A stretch of 64,000 nt of DNA from Neptuniibacter victor. Its GTDB lineage: Bacteria > Pseudomonadota > Gammaproteobacteria > Pseudomonadales > Balneatricaceae. The stretch is from contig AP025763.1 of the NCBI GenBank assembly GCA_027943745.1, positions 1,116,001 through 1,180,000 on the forward strand, given 5' to 3'. A program made the translations under genes and the position numbers. Below, piece after piece: positions 27,160 to 37,056 of this stretch. The notes beneath the pieces were generated by a model. The model did no database searches, was not told the origin of the DNA, and saw only the letters and a list, made by a program, of their open reading frames with translations. Every line of letters begins with the position of its first letter. The stretch's first letter is position 1.

Positions 27160-29121
27160 ATGAGTTATCAGGTTCTGGCGCGTAAGTGGCGCCCCGCAAG
27201 ATTTCAAGAGATGGTAGGGCAAGAGCATGTTCTGAAAGCGCTCGTTAATGCGCTGGATGATGACAGGCTTCATCATGCCTATCTATTTACAGGGACTCGT
27301 GGGGTAGGCAAAACGTCTATTGCCCGTTTATTTGCTAAATCTCTCAATTGTGAAACCGGCGTATCTTCTACACCTTGTGGTGAATGTTCCGCTTGTAGGG
27401 AGATAGCAGAAGGGCGATTCGTTGATCTAATTGAAGTGGATGCTGCCTCGAGAACGAAAGTAGAAGACACGCGTGAATTAATGGAGAATGTGCAATATGC
27501 GCCGACCCATGGGCGTTACAAAGTCTACTTGATTGATGAAGTTCACATGCTTTCTACACACTCTTTTAATGCCTTGTTAAAGACATTAGAGGAGCCGCCA
27601 CCACATGTTAAGTTTTTATTAGCAACGACAGATCCTCAGAAATTACCGATCACCATTCTTTCTCGTTGTTTGCAGTTTAATCTCAAGAATTTAATTCCTG
27701 AGCGCATTGTAAGTCATCTTACTCATGTGCTTGGTGAAGAACGTATCACGTTTGAAGAACCTGCATTGTGGTTACTCGCACGTTCTGCTGATGGCTCGAT
27801 GCGTGATGCGATGAGTCTGACGGATCAAGCAATTGCATTTGGTGCGGGTGTTATTAATGAAACCGATGTTCGGGCCATGCTTGGGACGATAGACCAACGC
27901 TTGGTTTACCAGATGCTAGATTGTCTCGCGCTTGGTGATGCGAAGGCGCTGATGGCGGCGGTGACTGATTTAGCGCAATTTTCACCGGACTATAACACTG
28001 TCTTGGGTGATCTTATCAGCGTGCTTCATCGCATTGCACTTGCCCAGACGATTCCTGATGCTGTGGATAATAGTATGGGGGATATGACTTACATTACGGA
28101 TTTAGCGGGTAAGTTAACGGCAGAAGATATCCAATTGTACTACCAAGTCGCTCTAATGGGGCGTAAAGATCTTCCCTTTGTTCCAGACCCACGAGAAGGT
28201 CTGGAAATGGTTTTGCTTCGGATGTTAGCGTTTAGGCCTGCAGGCGCAAAACCAAGAAGTGTTTCTCTCAATCATTCTGCTGCTGCGCCTGCCGAGACCC
28301 AAGCCGTTGTATCTAATGAGCAAGCGTCTGTTGTTGCTCCAGATACGTCATCTTCAGTTTCTTCAGCAGTCGATACTACACATACTGATCGACCGGTTGT
28401 TGAGTCTCCTGCAGTTGATTCATCAATGGAGCAGCCAAGCCCTTCTTATGCTCAAGAGCCTCCGCCATCCTACGAGGATGATTATGCTTCAATGGGAAAT
28501 GAGGGAATCCCCGCAAAAAAGTCCCAACCTGAAGTAGCAGAGCAAGGTGATGCTCCTCCTTGGGATGTTGCTGTAGCTGAAGCGCCGCCATCTACAGAGC
28601 CTCCGCAGCGTTTAGTTGAATCACCGGTTCCTGCAGAGGCTAACGAGAAAGCGGTTGATTTAGCGTCTGAGCTTGCACCGTTAGAGATAGCCAAAAGTCA
28701 TGTTGATATAGAGCGTTGCCCTCAAGAGATTAATGCCATTGCGCTTAATCATTGGGTGCATATTAGTCGTAGTATTGGCCTTAGTGGTATGACAGAGAGT
28801 TTGGCAACGCACCTTTCGCTTGAGCAGGTTGAAAACGGTGTGATGACGTTGCATTACACTAAAGATCAAAAAACGATGTTGAATGAAGTTCAGCAGCAGC
28901 GTATAGGTGATGCTCTAAGTGAATACTTTAGCGGTCCAGTTGAAGTGCTTTTTATTCAGGGCGAGCAGAAACAAGAAACGCCTGCACAGTATCTCAATAG
29001 AAAGCGTGAAGAGCGTCATGCAACGGCGATTACGTCGATACGTAATGATGAAACAGTTAAACTATTACAAGAAAATTTTGATGCGCAGATCGAACTATCT
29101 TCTGTGATCCCCATCGATTGA
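27160..29121 (+). CDS. dnaX: DNA polymerase III subunits tau and gamma (DnaX)
   Basis: Clamp-loader ATPase of the replicative polymerase, 653 residues for tau. Walker A is GTRGVGKT with Lys51; Walker B is DEVHMLS; a zinc module follows in CETGVSSTPCGECSAC; the sensor SRC motif is in ILSRCLQF. The C-terminal part is Pro/Ser-rich before the last domain that contacts DnaB/polymerase. Near codons 452-454 (GCA AAA AAG) a slippery heptamer with a Shine-Dalgarno-like GAGGGA and a stop three codons on in the -1 frame predicts the short gamma form of 457 residues. The order dnaX-ybaB-recR is conserved. Confidence 0.97.
   Translation: MSYQVLARKWRPARFQEMVGQEHVLKALVNALDDDRLHHAYLFTGTRGVGKTSIARLFAKSLNCETGVSSTPCGECSACREIAEGRFVDLIEVDAASRTKVEDTRELMENVQYAPTHGRYKVYLIDEVHMLSTHSFNALLKTLEEPPPHVKFLLATTDPQKLPITILSRCLQFNLKNLIPERIVSHLTHVLGEERITFEEPALWLLARSADGSMRDAMSLTDQAIAFGAGVINETDVRAMLGTIDQRLVYQMLDCLALGDAKALMAAVTDLAQFSPDYNTVLGDLISVLHRIALAQTIPDAVDNSMGDMTYITDLAGKLTAEDIQLYYQVALMGRKDLPFVPDPREGLEMVLLRMLAFRPAGAKPRSVSLNHSAAAPAETQAVVSNEQASVVAPDTSSSVSSAVDTTHTDRPVVESPAVDSSMEQPSPSYAQEPPPSYEDDYASMGNEGIPAKKSQPEVAEQGDAPPWDVAVAEAPPSTEPPQRLVESPVPAEANEKAVDLASELAPLEIAKSHVDIERCPQEINAIALNHWVHISRSIGLSGMTESLATHLSLEQVENGVMTLHYTKDQKTMLNEVQQQRIGDALSEYFSGPVEVLFIQGEQKQETPAQYLNRKREERHATAITSIRNDETVKLLQENFDAQIELSSVIPID
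28501..28532 (+). promoter_or_regulatory. dnaX: Programmed -1 frameshift signal in dnaX
   Basis: GAGGGA (28501-28506) stimulates from eight bases upstream of the slippery A AAA AAG (28515-28521), with the reading frame GCA AAA AAG as in E. coli. After a -1 slip the next codons are GTC CCA ACC TGA (stop 28530-28532), giving gamma of 457 residues. A hairpin GAGCA / TGCTC follows (about 28540-28555). Confidence 0.85.
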
Positions 29122-29136
29122 ATATAGAGGACTTTG

Positions 29137-29463
29137 ATGATGAAAGGTGGAATGGGAAACCTGATGAAACAGGCCCAAAAGATGCAAGAAAACCTACAGA
29201 AGGCACAGGAGCAAATTGCTCTGGCTGAGCAGACCGGTGAGTCTGGTGCGGGTCTTGTTAAAGTGGTTATGAATGGTCGCCATGATGTCAAAAGCATCAA
29301 TATTGATGACAGCTTGATGGAAGAAGATAAAGAGATTTTGGAAGATTTGGTTGCTGCAGCTGTGAATGATGCGGTTCGTAAGATCGAAGCTTATACCCAA
29401 GAAAAAATGGCTGATGCTACAGGTGGTATGGGTATGCCTCCTGGATTTAATATGCCGTTTTAA
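29137..29463 (+). CDS. ybaB: YbaB/EbfC family nucleoid-associated protein
   Basis: 108 residues from the first ATG; a TTG just before it is also open but GAGG at 29127-29130 fits the ATG. The N terminus [16 protein letters not shown] is canonical, followed by a helical region and a Gly/Met-rich tail. The family binds DNA as a dimer. It sits between dnaX and recR with close spacing, the standard order. Confidence 0.95.
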   Translation: MMKGGMGNLMKQAQKMQENLQKAQEQIALAEQTGESGAGLVKVVMNGRHDVKSINIDDSLMEEDKEILEDLVAAAVNDAVRKIEAYTQEKMADATGGMGMPPGFNMPF

Positions 29464-29466
29464 GTT

Positions 29467-30066
29467 ATGTCGTTTAGTCCATTAATTCAGCAATTAATTA
29501 CTGCGCTGCGGTGTTTGCCAGGTGTAGGCCCGAAGTCAGCCCAGCGTATGGCTTTTCATTTGTTGGAGCGAGATTCTGAAGGGGCTTTGACGCTATCTGA
29601 AATATTAAAAACGGCCGTTTCAGAGGTGGGGCATTGTCGTCAGTGTCGGACACTATCCGAGCAAGAGCTTTGTGATATTTGTCAGTCAGAGAGTCGCGAT
29701 AAATCGATTTTATGCGTATTAGAGTCACCGGTAGATGTCTTAGCTATAGAGCAAACCGGTGGGTATAACGGTCTGTATTTTGTATTGTCTGGACATTTGT
29801 CGCCTATTGATGGTGTAGGCCCTGAGGATTTAGGGATTGATAAGCTGTTAGCGCATATTGAATCGTCTGAAATAGATGAAATCATCTTAGCAACAAACCC
29901 TACTGTTGAAGGTGAAGCGACCGCGCATTTTATTGCCGCGCAAGTTAAAGAGCTGGGGATTAAAGTTTCTCGTATTGCTCACGGTGTTCCTGTTGGTGGT
30001 GAATTAGAGTTTGTGGATGGTGGGACCTTAGCGCACGCTATGGCGGGCCGTCGCTCGTTGATTTGA
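29467..30066 (+). CDS. recR: Recombination protein RecR
   Basis: 199 residues, normal length. It helps RecFOR load RecA at gaps. The N-terminal helix-hairpin-helix is [18 protein letters not shown]; a zinc finger follows with [16 protein letters not shown]; the TOPRIM domain includes [12 protein letters not shown] and [12 protein letters not shown]; the C-terminal [20 protein letters not shown] is diagnostic. It starts three bases after ybaB. Confidence 0.98.
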   Translation: MSFSPLIQQLITALRCLPGVGPKSAQRMAFHLLERDSEGALTLSEILKTAVSEVGHCRQCRTLSEQELCDICQSESRDKSILCVLESPVDVLAIEQTGGYNGLYFVLSGHLSPIDGVGPEDLGIDKLLAHIESSEIDEIILATNPTVEGEATAHFIAAQVKELGIKVSRIAHGVPVGGELEFVDGGTLAHAMAGRRSLI

Positions 30067-31259
30067 GGATAGAAAACTTGTTGGACTACAACTGGAAGAC
30101 ACTTGAAGCTTCTGCAAATAATCCTATATGGATCTCTTCAGAAGCTGACCTTGAACGCTATTGTAGTCAATGGCGCCAACTGCCTCTGATCGCTTTAGAT
30201 ACGGAGTTTCAGCGTGTTGAAACTTTTTACCCTATTGCGGGCCTGATACAGGTTGCCGATGATCATCAGTGTTATCTGATAGATCCTTTGGATATTTCCG
30301 ACTTTAGTGCATTAGCTGAATTGTTTCAAAATAGGTCAGTGATTAAGTTAATGCATGCTGCAACGGAAGATTTGGAGCTGTTCCTGAAAGAGATAGGTGT
30401 ATTGCCTGAGCCCGTTTTTGATACGCAGCTGGGTGCTGCATTATTAAACTGGGGTTTCTCGATGGGCCTGCAAAGAATGTTAGAGGAGAAGCTTGATGTT
30501 CGAATGGAAAAGCACGAGACAACGTCAAACTGGCTCCAACGTCCTTTAACATCCAGTCAGGAGCACTACGCTGCGCTTGATGTCGCTTATTTGCCTGAGA
30601 TTTATGCTATGCAAGAAAAAGAGCTGACTGAAAGGGATACGTATGAATGGGCTATCCAGGAAAACAGTGCGATGCTGGAAAACGCCTTAGTTGATGATGT
30701 TGAGGGCTACGGCTATTACAAACGCTTCACGCAAATGTGGCGCTGCCCTGAACATAAATTGGCCGCATTACGAGATCTAACTGCTTGGCGTGAGCGGGTT
30801 GCTCGAGATCGTGATGTTCCGCGTAATCGAATATTGCGTAATCAGGCGATTCTACAGATTATCGAGAATTGGCCGCGAAATTTATCGGAATTATCGCGCT
30901 TAGATGAGATTAAAAAAAGAGTACTTAGGACGGATGGTGAACGTATTTTGAGCTTCCTGCAAGGGGGGATGGAAAGTGCGAAGGCGAGCAAACCAGAACC
31001 TATTGCTAAGCCACTTCATTTTTTTTGGAATAAGCATCTCAAAAAATTAAAATCCATTGCGCGACATTCTGCTGAGGAGCATAAGATTGCTCCGGAAATA
31101 TTACTTAGACGTAAAGAGCTCGAGTTGTTAATCCGATCAGGAGTTGATGGCGGTGAATATCAATTACCCGATCAGATGACCGTTTGGCGTCAGCAGCTAA
31201 TTGGTCCGGCTTTATTGGATGAGCTAGTAAATATTGAACGTTTGAGACATTCTGATTAG
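30063..31259 (+). CDS. rnd: Ribonuclease D
   Basis: 398 residues. 3'-5' exoribonuclease for tRNA 3'-end maturation. The DEDD exonuclease motifs are visible: ALDTEFQR (first Asp and Glu), [10 protein letters not shown] (Asp), and the later DVAYLPEIY with Tyr/Asp. An HRDC domain follows ([20 protein letters not shown]). The first open codon is TTG at 30063, overlapping recR by four bases; a TTG at 30078 is better placed after GAGGA (30065-30069), so the true start may be five codons further in. Gene order recR-rnd-ycgL-ycgN. Confidence 0.93.
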   Translation: MRIENLLDYNWKTLEASANNPIWISSEADLERYCSQWRQLPLIALDTEFQRVETFYPIAGLIQVADDHQCYLIDPLDISDFSALAELFQNRSVIKLMHAATEDLELFLKEIGVLPEPVFDTQLGAALLNWGFSMGLQRMLEEKLDVRMEKHETTSNWLQRPLTSSQEHYAALDVAYLPEIYAMQEKELTERDTYEWAIQENSAMLENALVDDVEGYGYYKRFTQMWRCPEHKLAALRDLTAWRERVARDRDVPRNRILRNQAILQIIENWPRNLSELSRLDEIKKRVLRTDGERILSFLQGGMESAKASKPEPIAKPLHFFWNKHLKKLKSIARHSAEEHKIAPEILLRRKELELLIRSGVDGGEYQLPDQMTVWRQQLIGPALLDELVNIERLRHSD

Positions 31260-31272
31260 AAAGGTACAACTA

Positions 31273-31560
31273 ATGATAATTTGTTCTGTTTATTCAAGTT
31301 TGCGTAAAGATGAGATGTATCTTTATGTGGATAAAAAAGATGAGTTAACTAAAGTGCCAGATGCACTGCTAGAGATGTTTGGGCCGCCTAAGTTGGTAAT
31401 GGATATCCCATTGAAAGCGGATAGAAAGCTTGCTCGTGTTGATACAGAAAAGGTTTTAGCGGGTTTGGAAGAGCAGGGGTACTACTTGCAGATGCCTCCG
31501 CCTAAAGATGATTACATGCTCGATCTGCATAAAGACCGACCAGAAAGCGGTGTACGTTAA
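31273..31560 (+). CDS. ycgL: YcgL family protein
   Basis: 95 residues. Family pattern: CSVYSSLRKDEMYLYV, FGPPKLVMDIPL and the C-terminal LQMPPPKDDYM. The role is unknown; it is consistently found with ycgN and rnd in gammaproteobacteria. It starts 13 bases after rnd and its stop directly abuts the GTG start of ycgN. Confidence 0.93.
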   Translation: MIICSVYSSLRKDEMYLYVDKKDELTKVPDALLEMFGPPKLVMDIPLKADRKLARVDTEKVLAGLEEQGYYLQMPPPKDDYMLDLHKDRPESGVR

Positions 31561-32001
31561 GTGTCTGCTCAAGAGGTTTTTTGGCGTAGTACCAGCTTAG
31601 AAGAGATGAGCGCTCGTCAGTGGGAGTCTCTTTGTGATGGCTGTGCCCTGTGTTGTTTGCACAAGTTAGAAGACGAAGATACAAAAGAAGTTTTTTATAC
31701 AACGGTTGTATGCAACTTACTGGATTTTGATACCTGCCGTTGTACGAAGTATGAAGAGCGCTGCACGCTTGTACCGGATTGCGTCAAACTGACCCCTAAA
31801 GATGTCGATGCTTTTCATTGGTTGCCCCCAAGTTGTGCTTATCGCTTAGTGCATGAGGGTAAAGATCTACCCGAATGGCATCCTCTTGTGAGCGGTGATC
31901 AAGCGACAGTCATTGAAGCGGGAGCATCGGTTCTTAGCTGGTACGAAGTAAAAGATAATGAGATCGATGAAGAAGATTTTGTCGATTATGTTATTGAATA
32001 A
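31561..32001 (+). CDS. ycgN: YcgN family cysteine-cluster protein (UPF0260)
   Basis: 146 residues from a GTG directly abutting ycgL. The cysteine cluster CDGCALCCLHKLED and later CRCTKYEERCTLVPDC are diagnostic and suggest metal or Fe-S binding. Function unknown. Last gene of the dnaX-ycgN run; a terminator with a long T-run stands 170 bases on. Confidence 0.93.
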   Translation: MSAQEVFWRSTSLEEMSARQWESLCDGCALCCLHKLEDEDTKEVFYTTVVCNLLDFDTCRCTKYEERCTLVPDCVKLTPKDVDAFHWLPPSCAYRLVHEGKDLPEWHPLVSGDQATVIEAGASVLSWYEVKDNEIDEEDFVDYVIE

Positions 32002-32167
32002 ATCCTCGAAAGACTCCCCTTGTTTGAACTCTAAAATTTAGTTGTTTCTCTTATTGTTTAAGATCATTTTACAGTTGTGTGAACTAAAGCTATGCATCCA
32101 TAGGTACGGGAGTTGTTATAAGTAAGTGTAATTGGTCGTAAAAATGTTTTCTTAAGCTAAGCATAAT

Positions 32168-32203
32168 AAAAAACCGCAAGCAGATAACTGTTTGCGGTTT
32201 TTT
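32168..32203. terminator. Bidirectional terminator between ycgN and rpsA
   Basis: Stem AAAAAACCGCAAGCAG / CTGTTTGCGGTTTTTT with a four-base loop and one G-T pair. A-run and T-run flank it, so both the ycgN and the rpsA transcripts may end here. Confidence 0.88.
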
Positions 32204-32205
32204 GG

Positions 32206-32229
32206 TTTAAGCCTCAAGAGAGGCTTAAA
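32206..32229. repeat. Second hairpin next to the rpsA stop
   Basis: TTTAAGCCTC-aaga-GAGGCTTAAA, ten-base perfect stem. On the rpsA strand it precedes the terminator and may protect the mRNA 3' end. Confidence 0.7.
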
Positions 32230-32235
32230 GATATC

Positions 32236-33915
32236 TTACTTCTGGTTGTCTAGCTGAGCTTTGATCAAGTCACCAATTGTAGTTGGGCCAGATACTTCAA
32301 CTTCAGCATTGCGTACAGCAGAGATTGCTGCTTTTTCTTCAGCCTGTTCTTTCGCTTTGATAGACAGGTTGATTACGCGGTTACGACGATCCATAGTGAT
32401 GATCTTAGCTTCAACAGCGTCACCAACACTTAGTACAGTTGCTGCATCATCGATACGGTCAACAGAGATCTCAGATACTTTCAGAGTACCTTCGATACCT
32501 TCAGCAAGTTCGATTACAGCTGCTTTCGCTTCAACGGAGATAACTTTACCGTTTACGATAGTGCCTTTGTCGTTTGCTGCAGCGTATTCAGCGAATGGGT
32601 CGCTTTCAAGCTGTTTAATACCAAGAGAGATACGCTCTTTCTCTGCATCGATAGAAAGGATAACTGCTTCAACTTCTTCGCCTTTCTTGAACTGGCGTAG
32701 AGCTGCTTCAGCATCAGCTTCCCAAGTGATGTCAGACATGTGAACTAGGCCGTCAAGCTCGTCCTGTAGACCAACGAAGATACCGAAGTCAGTGATAGTT
32801 TTGATAGTACCAGTAACTTTGTCGTTCGCAGCAAATTGCTCAGCGAAAGTAACCCAAGGATTAGCAGTACACTGCTTAATACCAAGAGAGATACGGCGAC
32901 GCTCTTCGTCAACATCAAGGATCATAACTTCCACTTCGTCACCAATGTTTACAACTTTTGATGGGTGGATGTTTTTGTTAGTCCAAGACATTTCAGAAAC
33001 GTGTACTAGACCTTCAACGCCATCTTCGATAGATGCGAAGCAACCGTAGTCAGTAAGGTTAGTGATACGTGCCTGGCATTTAGCGCCTGCTGGGTAACGT
33101 TCTTTGATCAGTGCCCATGGATCCATAGACAGCTGCTTAAGACCAAGAGAGATACGACCAGATTCTTTGTCGAACTTGATGATCTTAACTGTGATTTCAT
33201 CACCTGGGTTCAGCATCTCAGATGGGTGAGAAATACGCTTCCACGCCATGTCTGTGATGTGAAGTAGGCCGTCAACGCCGCCTAGATCGATGAATGCACC
33301 GTAGTTAGTTAGGTTCTTAACGAAACCTTTAACTTCCTGACCTTCTTCCAGAGTAGCTAGCAACTCATCGCGTTGAGCGCTGTTAGCTTCCTGTAGAACC
33401 GCACGGCGAGAAACAACAATGTTGTTACGCTTAGGATCTAGTTTGATCAGTTTGAATTCAAGCTCTTTACCTTCCAGGTGATCAACATCACGAACTGGAC
33501 GAACATCAACCAAAGAACCAGGTAGGAAACCCTGGATGTTGTTGATGCTAACAGTGAAGCCGCCTTTAACTTTGCCGCTGATGTAACCTTTAACAGTTTC
33601 TTCAGCTTCAAATTTAGTCTGCAGAACTTCCCAAGCTTCAGCGCGTTTCGCTTTTTCACGAGACAGACGAGTCTCACCGAAACCATCTTCAACCGCTTCT
33701 AGTGCAACTTTAACGTCGTCACCGATTTTGATTTCTAGTTCGTTAGCATCGTTAAGGAACTGAGAACGCGGGATGATTGCTTCAGATTTAAGACCAGCAT
33801 GTACAGTAACCCAGTCGCTGTCGATATCGACAACTTCACCGATTACAAGTTTACCTGGAGTCATGTCTAGTGATTGAAGGGATTCTTCAAACAGATCAGC
33901 AAAGCTTTCGCTCAT
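32236..33915 (-). CDS. rpsA: 30S ribosomal protein S1
   Basis: 559 residues starting [18 protein letters not shown]; the open frame extends 12 codons upstream but that is the standard N terminus and AGGA lies upstream. It has six S1 OB-fold repeats (about residues 21-87, 105-171, 192-260, 277-347, 364-434 and 451-520), with repeated SLGIKQ and GLVHVSEM-type segments. It recruits mRNA to the ribosome. The usual neighbours cmk (upstream) and ihfB (downstream) are not here: upstream is an unknown gene and prc on the same strand, downstream is the convergent ycgN. Confidence 0.96.
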   Translation of the reverse strand: MSESFADLFEESLQSLDMTPGKLVIGEVVDIDSDWVTVHAGLKSEAIIPRSQFLNDANELEIKIGDDVKVALEAVEDGFGETRLSREKAKRAEAWEVLQTKFEAEETVKGYISGKVKGGFTVSINNIQGFLPGSLVDVRPVRDVDHLEGKELEFKLIKLDPKRNNIVVSRRAVLQEANSAQRDELLATLEEGQEVKGFVKNLTNYGAFIDLGGVDGLLHITDMAWKRISHPSEMLNPGDEITVKIIKFDKESGRISLGLKQLSMDPWALIKERYPAGAKCQARITNLTDYGCFASIEDGVEGLVHVSEMSWTNKNIHPSKVVNIGDEVEVMILDVDEERRRISLGIKQCTANPWVTFAEQFAANDKVTGTIKTITDFGIFVGLQDELDGLVHMSDITWEADAEAALRQFKKGEEVEAVILSIDAEKERISLGIKQLESDPFAEYAAANDKGTIVNGKVISVEAKAAVIELAEGIEGTLKVSEISVDRIDDAATVLSVGDAVEAKIITMDRRNRVINLSIKAKEQAEEKAAISAVRNAEVEVSGPTTIGDLIKAQLDNQK

Positions 33916-33983
33916 TGAAAATGTCCTATAAGTAAGGGCTACATTCCACATTTGTGAAAAGAGTGGAGAGTGCAGCGCTTCAG

Positions 33984-34005
33984 CCTGTAATTCCGGTTTT
34001 ACAGG
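33984..34005 (-). promoter_or_regulatory. Leader hairpin upstream of rpsA
   Basis: CCTGTAA / TTACAGG perfect seven-base stem with an eight-base loop in the rpsA leader, about 70 bases before the start codon. S1 controls its own translation through leader structure in E. coli; this hairpin could be part of such a structure (inference). Confidence 0.5.
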
Positions 34006-34075
34006 GTCAGTTTAAGTATTTCAAAGAGAGCGTTTTGACCGGAGTAGCGCCCAATTCGATAGAATTTGAGCGCGC

Positions 34076-34104
34076 ATTATACAGTAAATCAGTATGAATT
34101 ACAG
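34076..34104 (-). promoter_or_regulatory. Promoter of rpsA
   Basis: Minus-strand -10 TATAAT (34081-34076) with a GC-rich discriminator GCGCGC after it, as in growth-rate-controlled genes. The -35 is a weak CTGTAA (34104-34099) with a 17-base spacer. It predicts a leader of about 155 bases. Confidence 0.6.
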
Positions 34105-34140
34105 AGTTCTTTGCTTTGAATGCGGTTTTTTATGGTGGAT

Positions 34141-34920
34141 TCAGAGAGGTTTGTCGTAATTGCTCAAGCGTGCGTATAGCGCTGTTTGGCAAGGCTTAAT
34201 GACAGTATCAAGATCAGCTTTAAGGTTAAGCGGCAAGAGGCTTTGATCCTGTTTGCGGAAGTAGGTTGTGATTAATCGTTCTTCTCGCGGAGAGTTGGCC
34301 GCGATCTCTATTCCATCACCCACGCAAAATGAAAACTCAGGCATGTAGTCTTTTACGAGTAGTTCGCGCTCGTTATCTGAAAGGATAAGGCGCTTGCCGC
34401 CAATGAATTTCTTGTATTCGTTCCCTGCGGATGCTGACATGGCTTCAATCTGCAGGTTGGAAAAGCGGCGAGCATCGGGCATATCGAGCAATAGTTTCTT
34501 TAGCTGTCTTTCGACCGCGGCGACTTCTTCGATAATAGTGAGTGGTGCAAAGTGTTCATTAAGTTTCTTATAGTTTTGTAGTGCTGCAACTTCTTGCTTT
34601 AGGGTTTCTATTTGCTCATTGAGGGCGCGTTGCTCCTCTATAAGCTGTTCGTTGTCGTCCATTAAGCCTCGGATCACTTTTTGGGTCGGTGTAAGTTTAT
34701 CTTCAGCGAAAGTGGCAGGGAGTTGTTTGACGCCTAGTTCCCCTGTTGACTCCGAATGGGTGTTGGTTGGAAGTACGGTAAAGCCAAATTTTTCTAAGTC
34801 TTTTAGGTTTTGTGCGTGCTGGCCCTGCATCTCATTATAGACAAGGTAACCACCGCCGGATAATAAGGCCAGTACGACTGGAACAATAACGCCAATCATG
34901 ATGAGCTTTTTGGTATTCAT
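34141..34920 (-). CDS. Membrane-anchored coiled-coil protein, unknown function
   Basis: 259 residues: an N-terminal transmembrane anchor (KLIMIGVIVPVVLALLSGGG), then a segment of about 60 residues and a coiled coil near residues 85-120 (DDNEQLIEEQRALNEQIETL), then an unassigned C-terminal domain with two cysteines (FSFCVGDG and IKPCQTAL). Most of it would be periplasmic. It starts 42 bases downstream of prc on the same strand, so it is probably in one operon with the tail-specific protease. Confidence 0.75.
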   Translation of the reverse strand: MNTKKLIMIGVIVPVVLALLSGGGYLVYNEMQGQHAQNLKDLEKFGFTVLPTNTHSESTGELGVKQLPATFAEDKLTPTQKVIRGLMDDNEQLIEEQRALNEQIETLKQEVAALQNYKKLNEHFAPLTIIEEVAAVERQLKKLLLDMPDARRFSNLQIEAMSASAGNEYKKFIGGKRLILSDNERELLVKDYMPEFSFCVGDGIEIAANSPREERLITTYFRKQDQSLLPLNLKADLDTVIKPCQTALYARLSNYDKPL

Positions 34921-34962
34921 CCTAAAATCCCTTATGTCAAAACGCTACACGGCGGTTTTCTG

Positions 34963-37056
34963 TTACTTCTTGTTCTCTTCAGCTTTAGCTTGGGCGGCAG
35001 AGTATTGTAGCTGCATAAACACAGCATCTAATAGAATGCGTCCGCTTTCAACTAGCATCGCTTCAGCTTCGGGATTGATAGGGCGTCCTTGACTGTCCTT
35101 TTTCTGCTCGTCTTCCAGTTCAGAAAGTTTCGATATAGGGGGGAGTTTCTTTTGCGCTCTGCGACGGTTTTCAGCGTCAAGTTGCCACTTTTCAGCGCTA
35201 TCTCGTTCTTTCTTGAGTGCGGTTTCTTGTAGGGGGATTAGGCTGCTTTCTTTTCTCACCTCATTTAGTCGTTCAACTTGTTCGCGCATAAATACGAAAT
35301 CAGGATTGGTCATGCTGCGCGATTGGTGGCGTTTGTCGACCTGGTTAAGAAATGCTTTAACGCTAGGATAAGTCCCATGTGGAGCTGAGCGGACTTTGTC
35401 CCAAGAAAGGGCTTGCTCTAAAGCGCTTTCGCCAATGATTTCAGGGTCATAGAGTGTTGGGAAGTCAATATCTGGATGCACGCCTTTGTTTTGTGTGCTT
35501 TCTCCGGATATGCGGTAAAACTTCGCATGAGTAAGCTTTAGTTGGCCATGATTTAAAGGAAGTAGTGTTTGTACGGTGCCCTTGCCGAATGTCTGCCCGC
35601 CAATAACGATACCGCGGTTATAGTCTTGCATTGCGCCGGCAAATATCTCCGAAGCGGAGGCAGATAGGCGGTTAACTAATACGGAAACGGGTCCTGAATA
35701 GGCAACTTTAGGGTCTCGATCTCGTAGTACTTCTACTCGACCTGATGAGTTTTTGACTTGAACGGTTGGGCCATGTTTGATGAATAGGCCTACAGTGTCG
35801 TTTGCTTCTCTGAGTGAGCCGCCGCCATTGTTTCTAAGATCTATAATTAGCCCATCAATGTTTTCGTTATCAAGTTCTTTTATGAGCTTTTCAACGTCTC
35901 GTGACGTGCTTTTGTAATCTTCGTCACCGCGTTGCAGTGCTGCGAAATCGATATAAAACGCTGGGATTTCAATAACGCCAAGTCTGAAGTCTCTACCTAA
36001 GTGTTTTACTTCAAGTACTCTTTTTTGCGCTGATTGTTCTTCGAGTTTTACTTTGTTTCGAACAATTTTTACAATTTTTGACGGTATTTCTTCTTGCTCT
36101 GAACTTTTGATTTCCAAGCGTACAGTGGTTCCTTTAGCGCCACGAATTAGTTGCACTACATCATCAAGGCGCCAGCCTATTACGTCTTCGATTTCACCCT
36201 CATCACCTTGTCCAACACCGACGATACGATCCGTTGCTTTGAGTTGACCTGTCTTGTCAGCGGGGCCAGCGGGTACTAAGCGTACGATCTGAGTAAATTC
36301 ATTTTCGCTTTTTAGGACTGCGCCAATCCCTTCTAGGGATAAGCTCATATTTATTTTGAAATTTTCTGACTTGCGGGGTGAGAAATATTGCGTGTGCGGA
36401 TCGTATTGTTTAGTGAATGCGTTGGCAAATGTTTGAAAAACATCTTCACTGTTGACCTGAAGGGCGCGTTTAAGTTGATTGTTGTAGCGCTTAATAAGCA
36501 CTTTTCGCGCATCGTCATCATCTTTATCTGCAAGTTTCAGGTTGAGAAGTGCGCTTTTTAGGCGGCGATCCCATAATGCGTTCATCTCCTCTATGTTGTT
36601 GATCCAGGGAGCGCTTTCTCGATCTGTGTCTAGGCTTTCGTCGACACTAAAGTCAAATTCTTTGCCCTCTTCAAGCTCTTTGATAGTGAACTTTAAGCGA
36701 TCTTCAATCCGTTTTTGAAAGCGGTTGAAGATAAAGTATGCATCATTTAGATCGCCTTTTTTGATATTGTCATCAATGGTTAGGCGGTACTTTTCGAAAT
36801 CGTCTATGTCGCTTTGGTAGAAATAGCTGCGAGAGGGATCAAGGTCTTTGAGGTATTGATCAAAAATTTGGCTCGAAAGTGTATCGTTTAGCTTTATGCG
36901 ATTATAGTGGCCAAGTTTAAGCGATTCAGTGATCTCTAATAGCGTTTGTTTGTGTACCGGTTCGGATTTCAGCGGGGTGCTGAGTGCGTTGGCGGTGATA
37001 GGAATAAGTAGAGAAAACGCAGTAATGAAAAGTGGCTTTAACAGCGATCTATGCAT
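34963..37056 (-). CDS. prc: Tail-specific (carboxy-terminal processing) protease Prc
   Basis: 697 residues, close to the E. coli Prc length. A signal peptide (LLKPLFITAFSLLIPITANA) directs it to the periplasm. A helical N-terminal region carries the DPSRSYF motif; a PDZ domain lies near residues 230-330 with SLEGIGAVL; the S41 protease core has DLRNNGGGSL, the catalytic Ser in SASASEIFAGA and the Lys in FGKGTVQTL. It degrades proteins with nonpolar C termini and processes penicillin-binding protein 3 in E. coli. An operon with the downstream unknown gene is likely. Confidence 0.95.
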   Translation of the reverse strand: MHRSLLKPLFITAFSLLIPITANALSTPLKSEPVHKQTLLEITESLKLGHYNRIKLNDTLSSQIFDQYLKDLDPSRSYFYQSDIDDFEKYRLTIDDNIKKGDLNDAYFIFNRFQKRIEDRLKFTIKELEEGKEFDFSVDESLDTDRESAPWINNIEEMNALWDRRLKSALLNLKLADKDDDDARKVLIKRYNNQLKRALQVNSEDVFQTFANAFTKQYDPHTQYFSPRKSENFKINMSLSLEGIGAVLKSENEFTQIVRLVPAGPADKTGQLKATDRIVGVGQGDEGEIEDVIGWRLDDVVQLIRGAKGTTVRLEIKSSEQEEIPSKIVKIVRNKVKLEEQSAQKRVLEVKHLGRDFRLGVIEIPAFYIDFAALQRGDEDYKSTSRDVEKLIKELDNENIDGLIIDLRNNGGGSLREANDTVGLFIKHGPTVQVKNSSGRVEVLRDRDPKVAYSGPVSVLVNRLSASASEIFAGAMQDYNRGIVIGGQTFGKGTVQTLLPLNHGQLKLTHAKFYRISGESTQNKGVHPDIDFPTLYDPEIIGESALEQALSWDKVRSAPHGTYPSVKAFLNQVDKRHQSRSMTNPDFVFMREQVERLNEVRKESSLIPLQETALKKERDSAEKWQLDAENRRRAQKKLPPISKLSELEDEQKKDSQGRPINPEAEAMLVESGRILLDAVFMQLQYSAAQAKAEENKK

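Noticed and set aside
30343-36533. Minus- and plus-strand ORFs of 60-100 residues overlapping rnd, rpsA and prc
   Set aside because: All are antisense or out-of-frame shadows of well-supported genes without ribosome sites.
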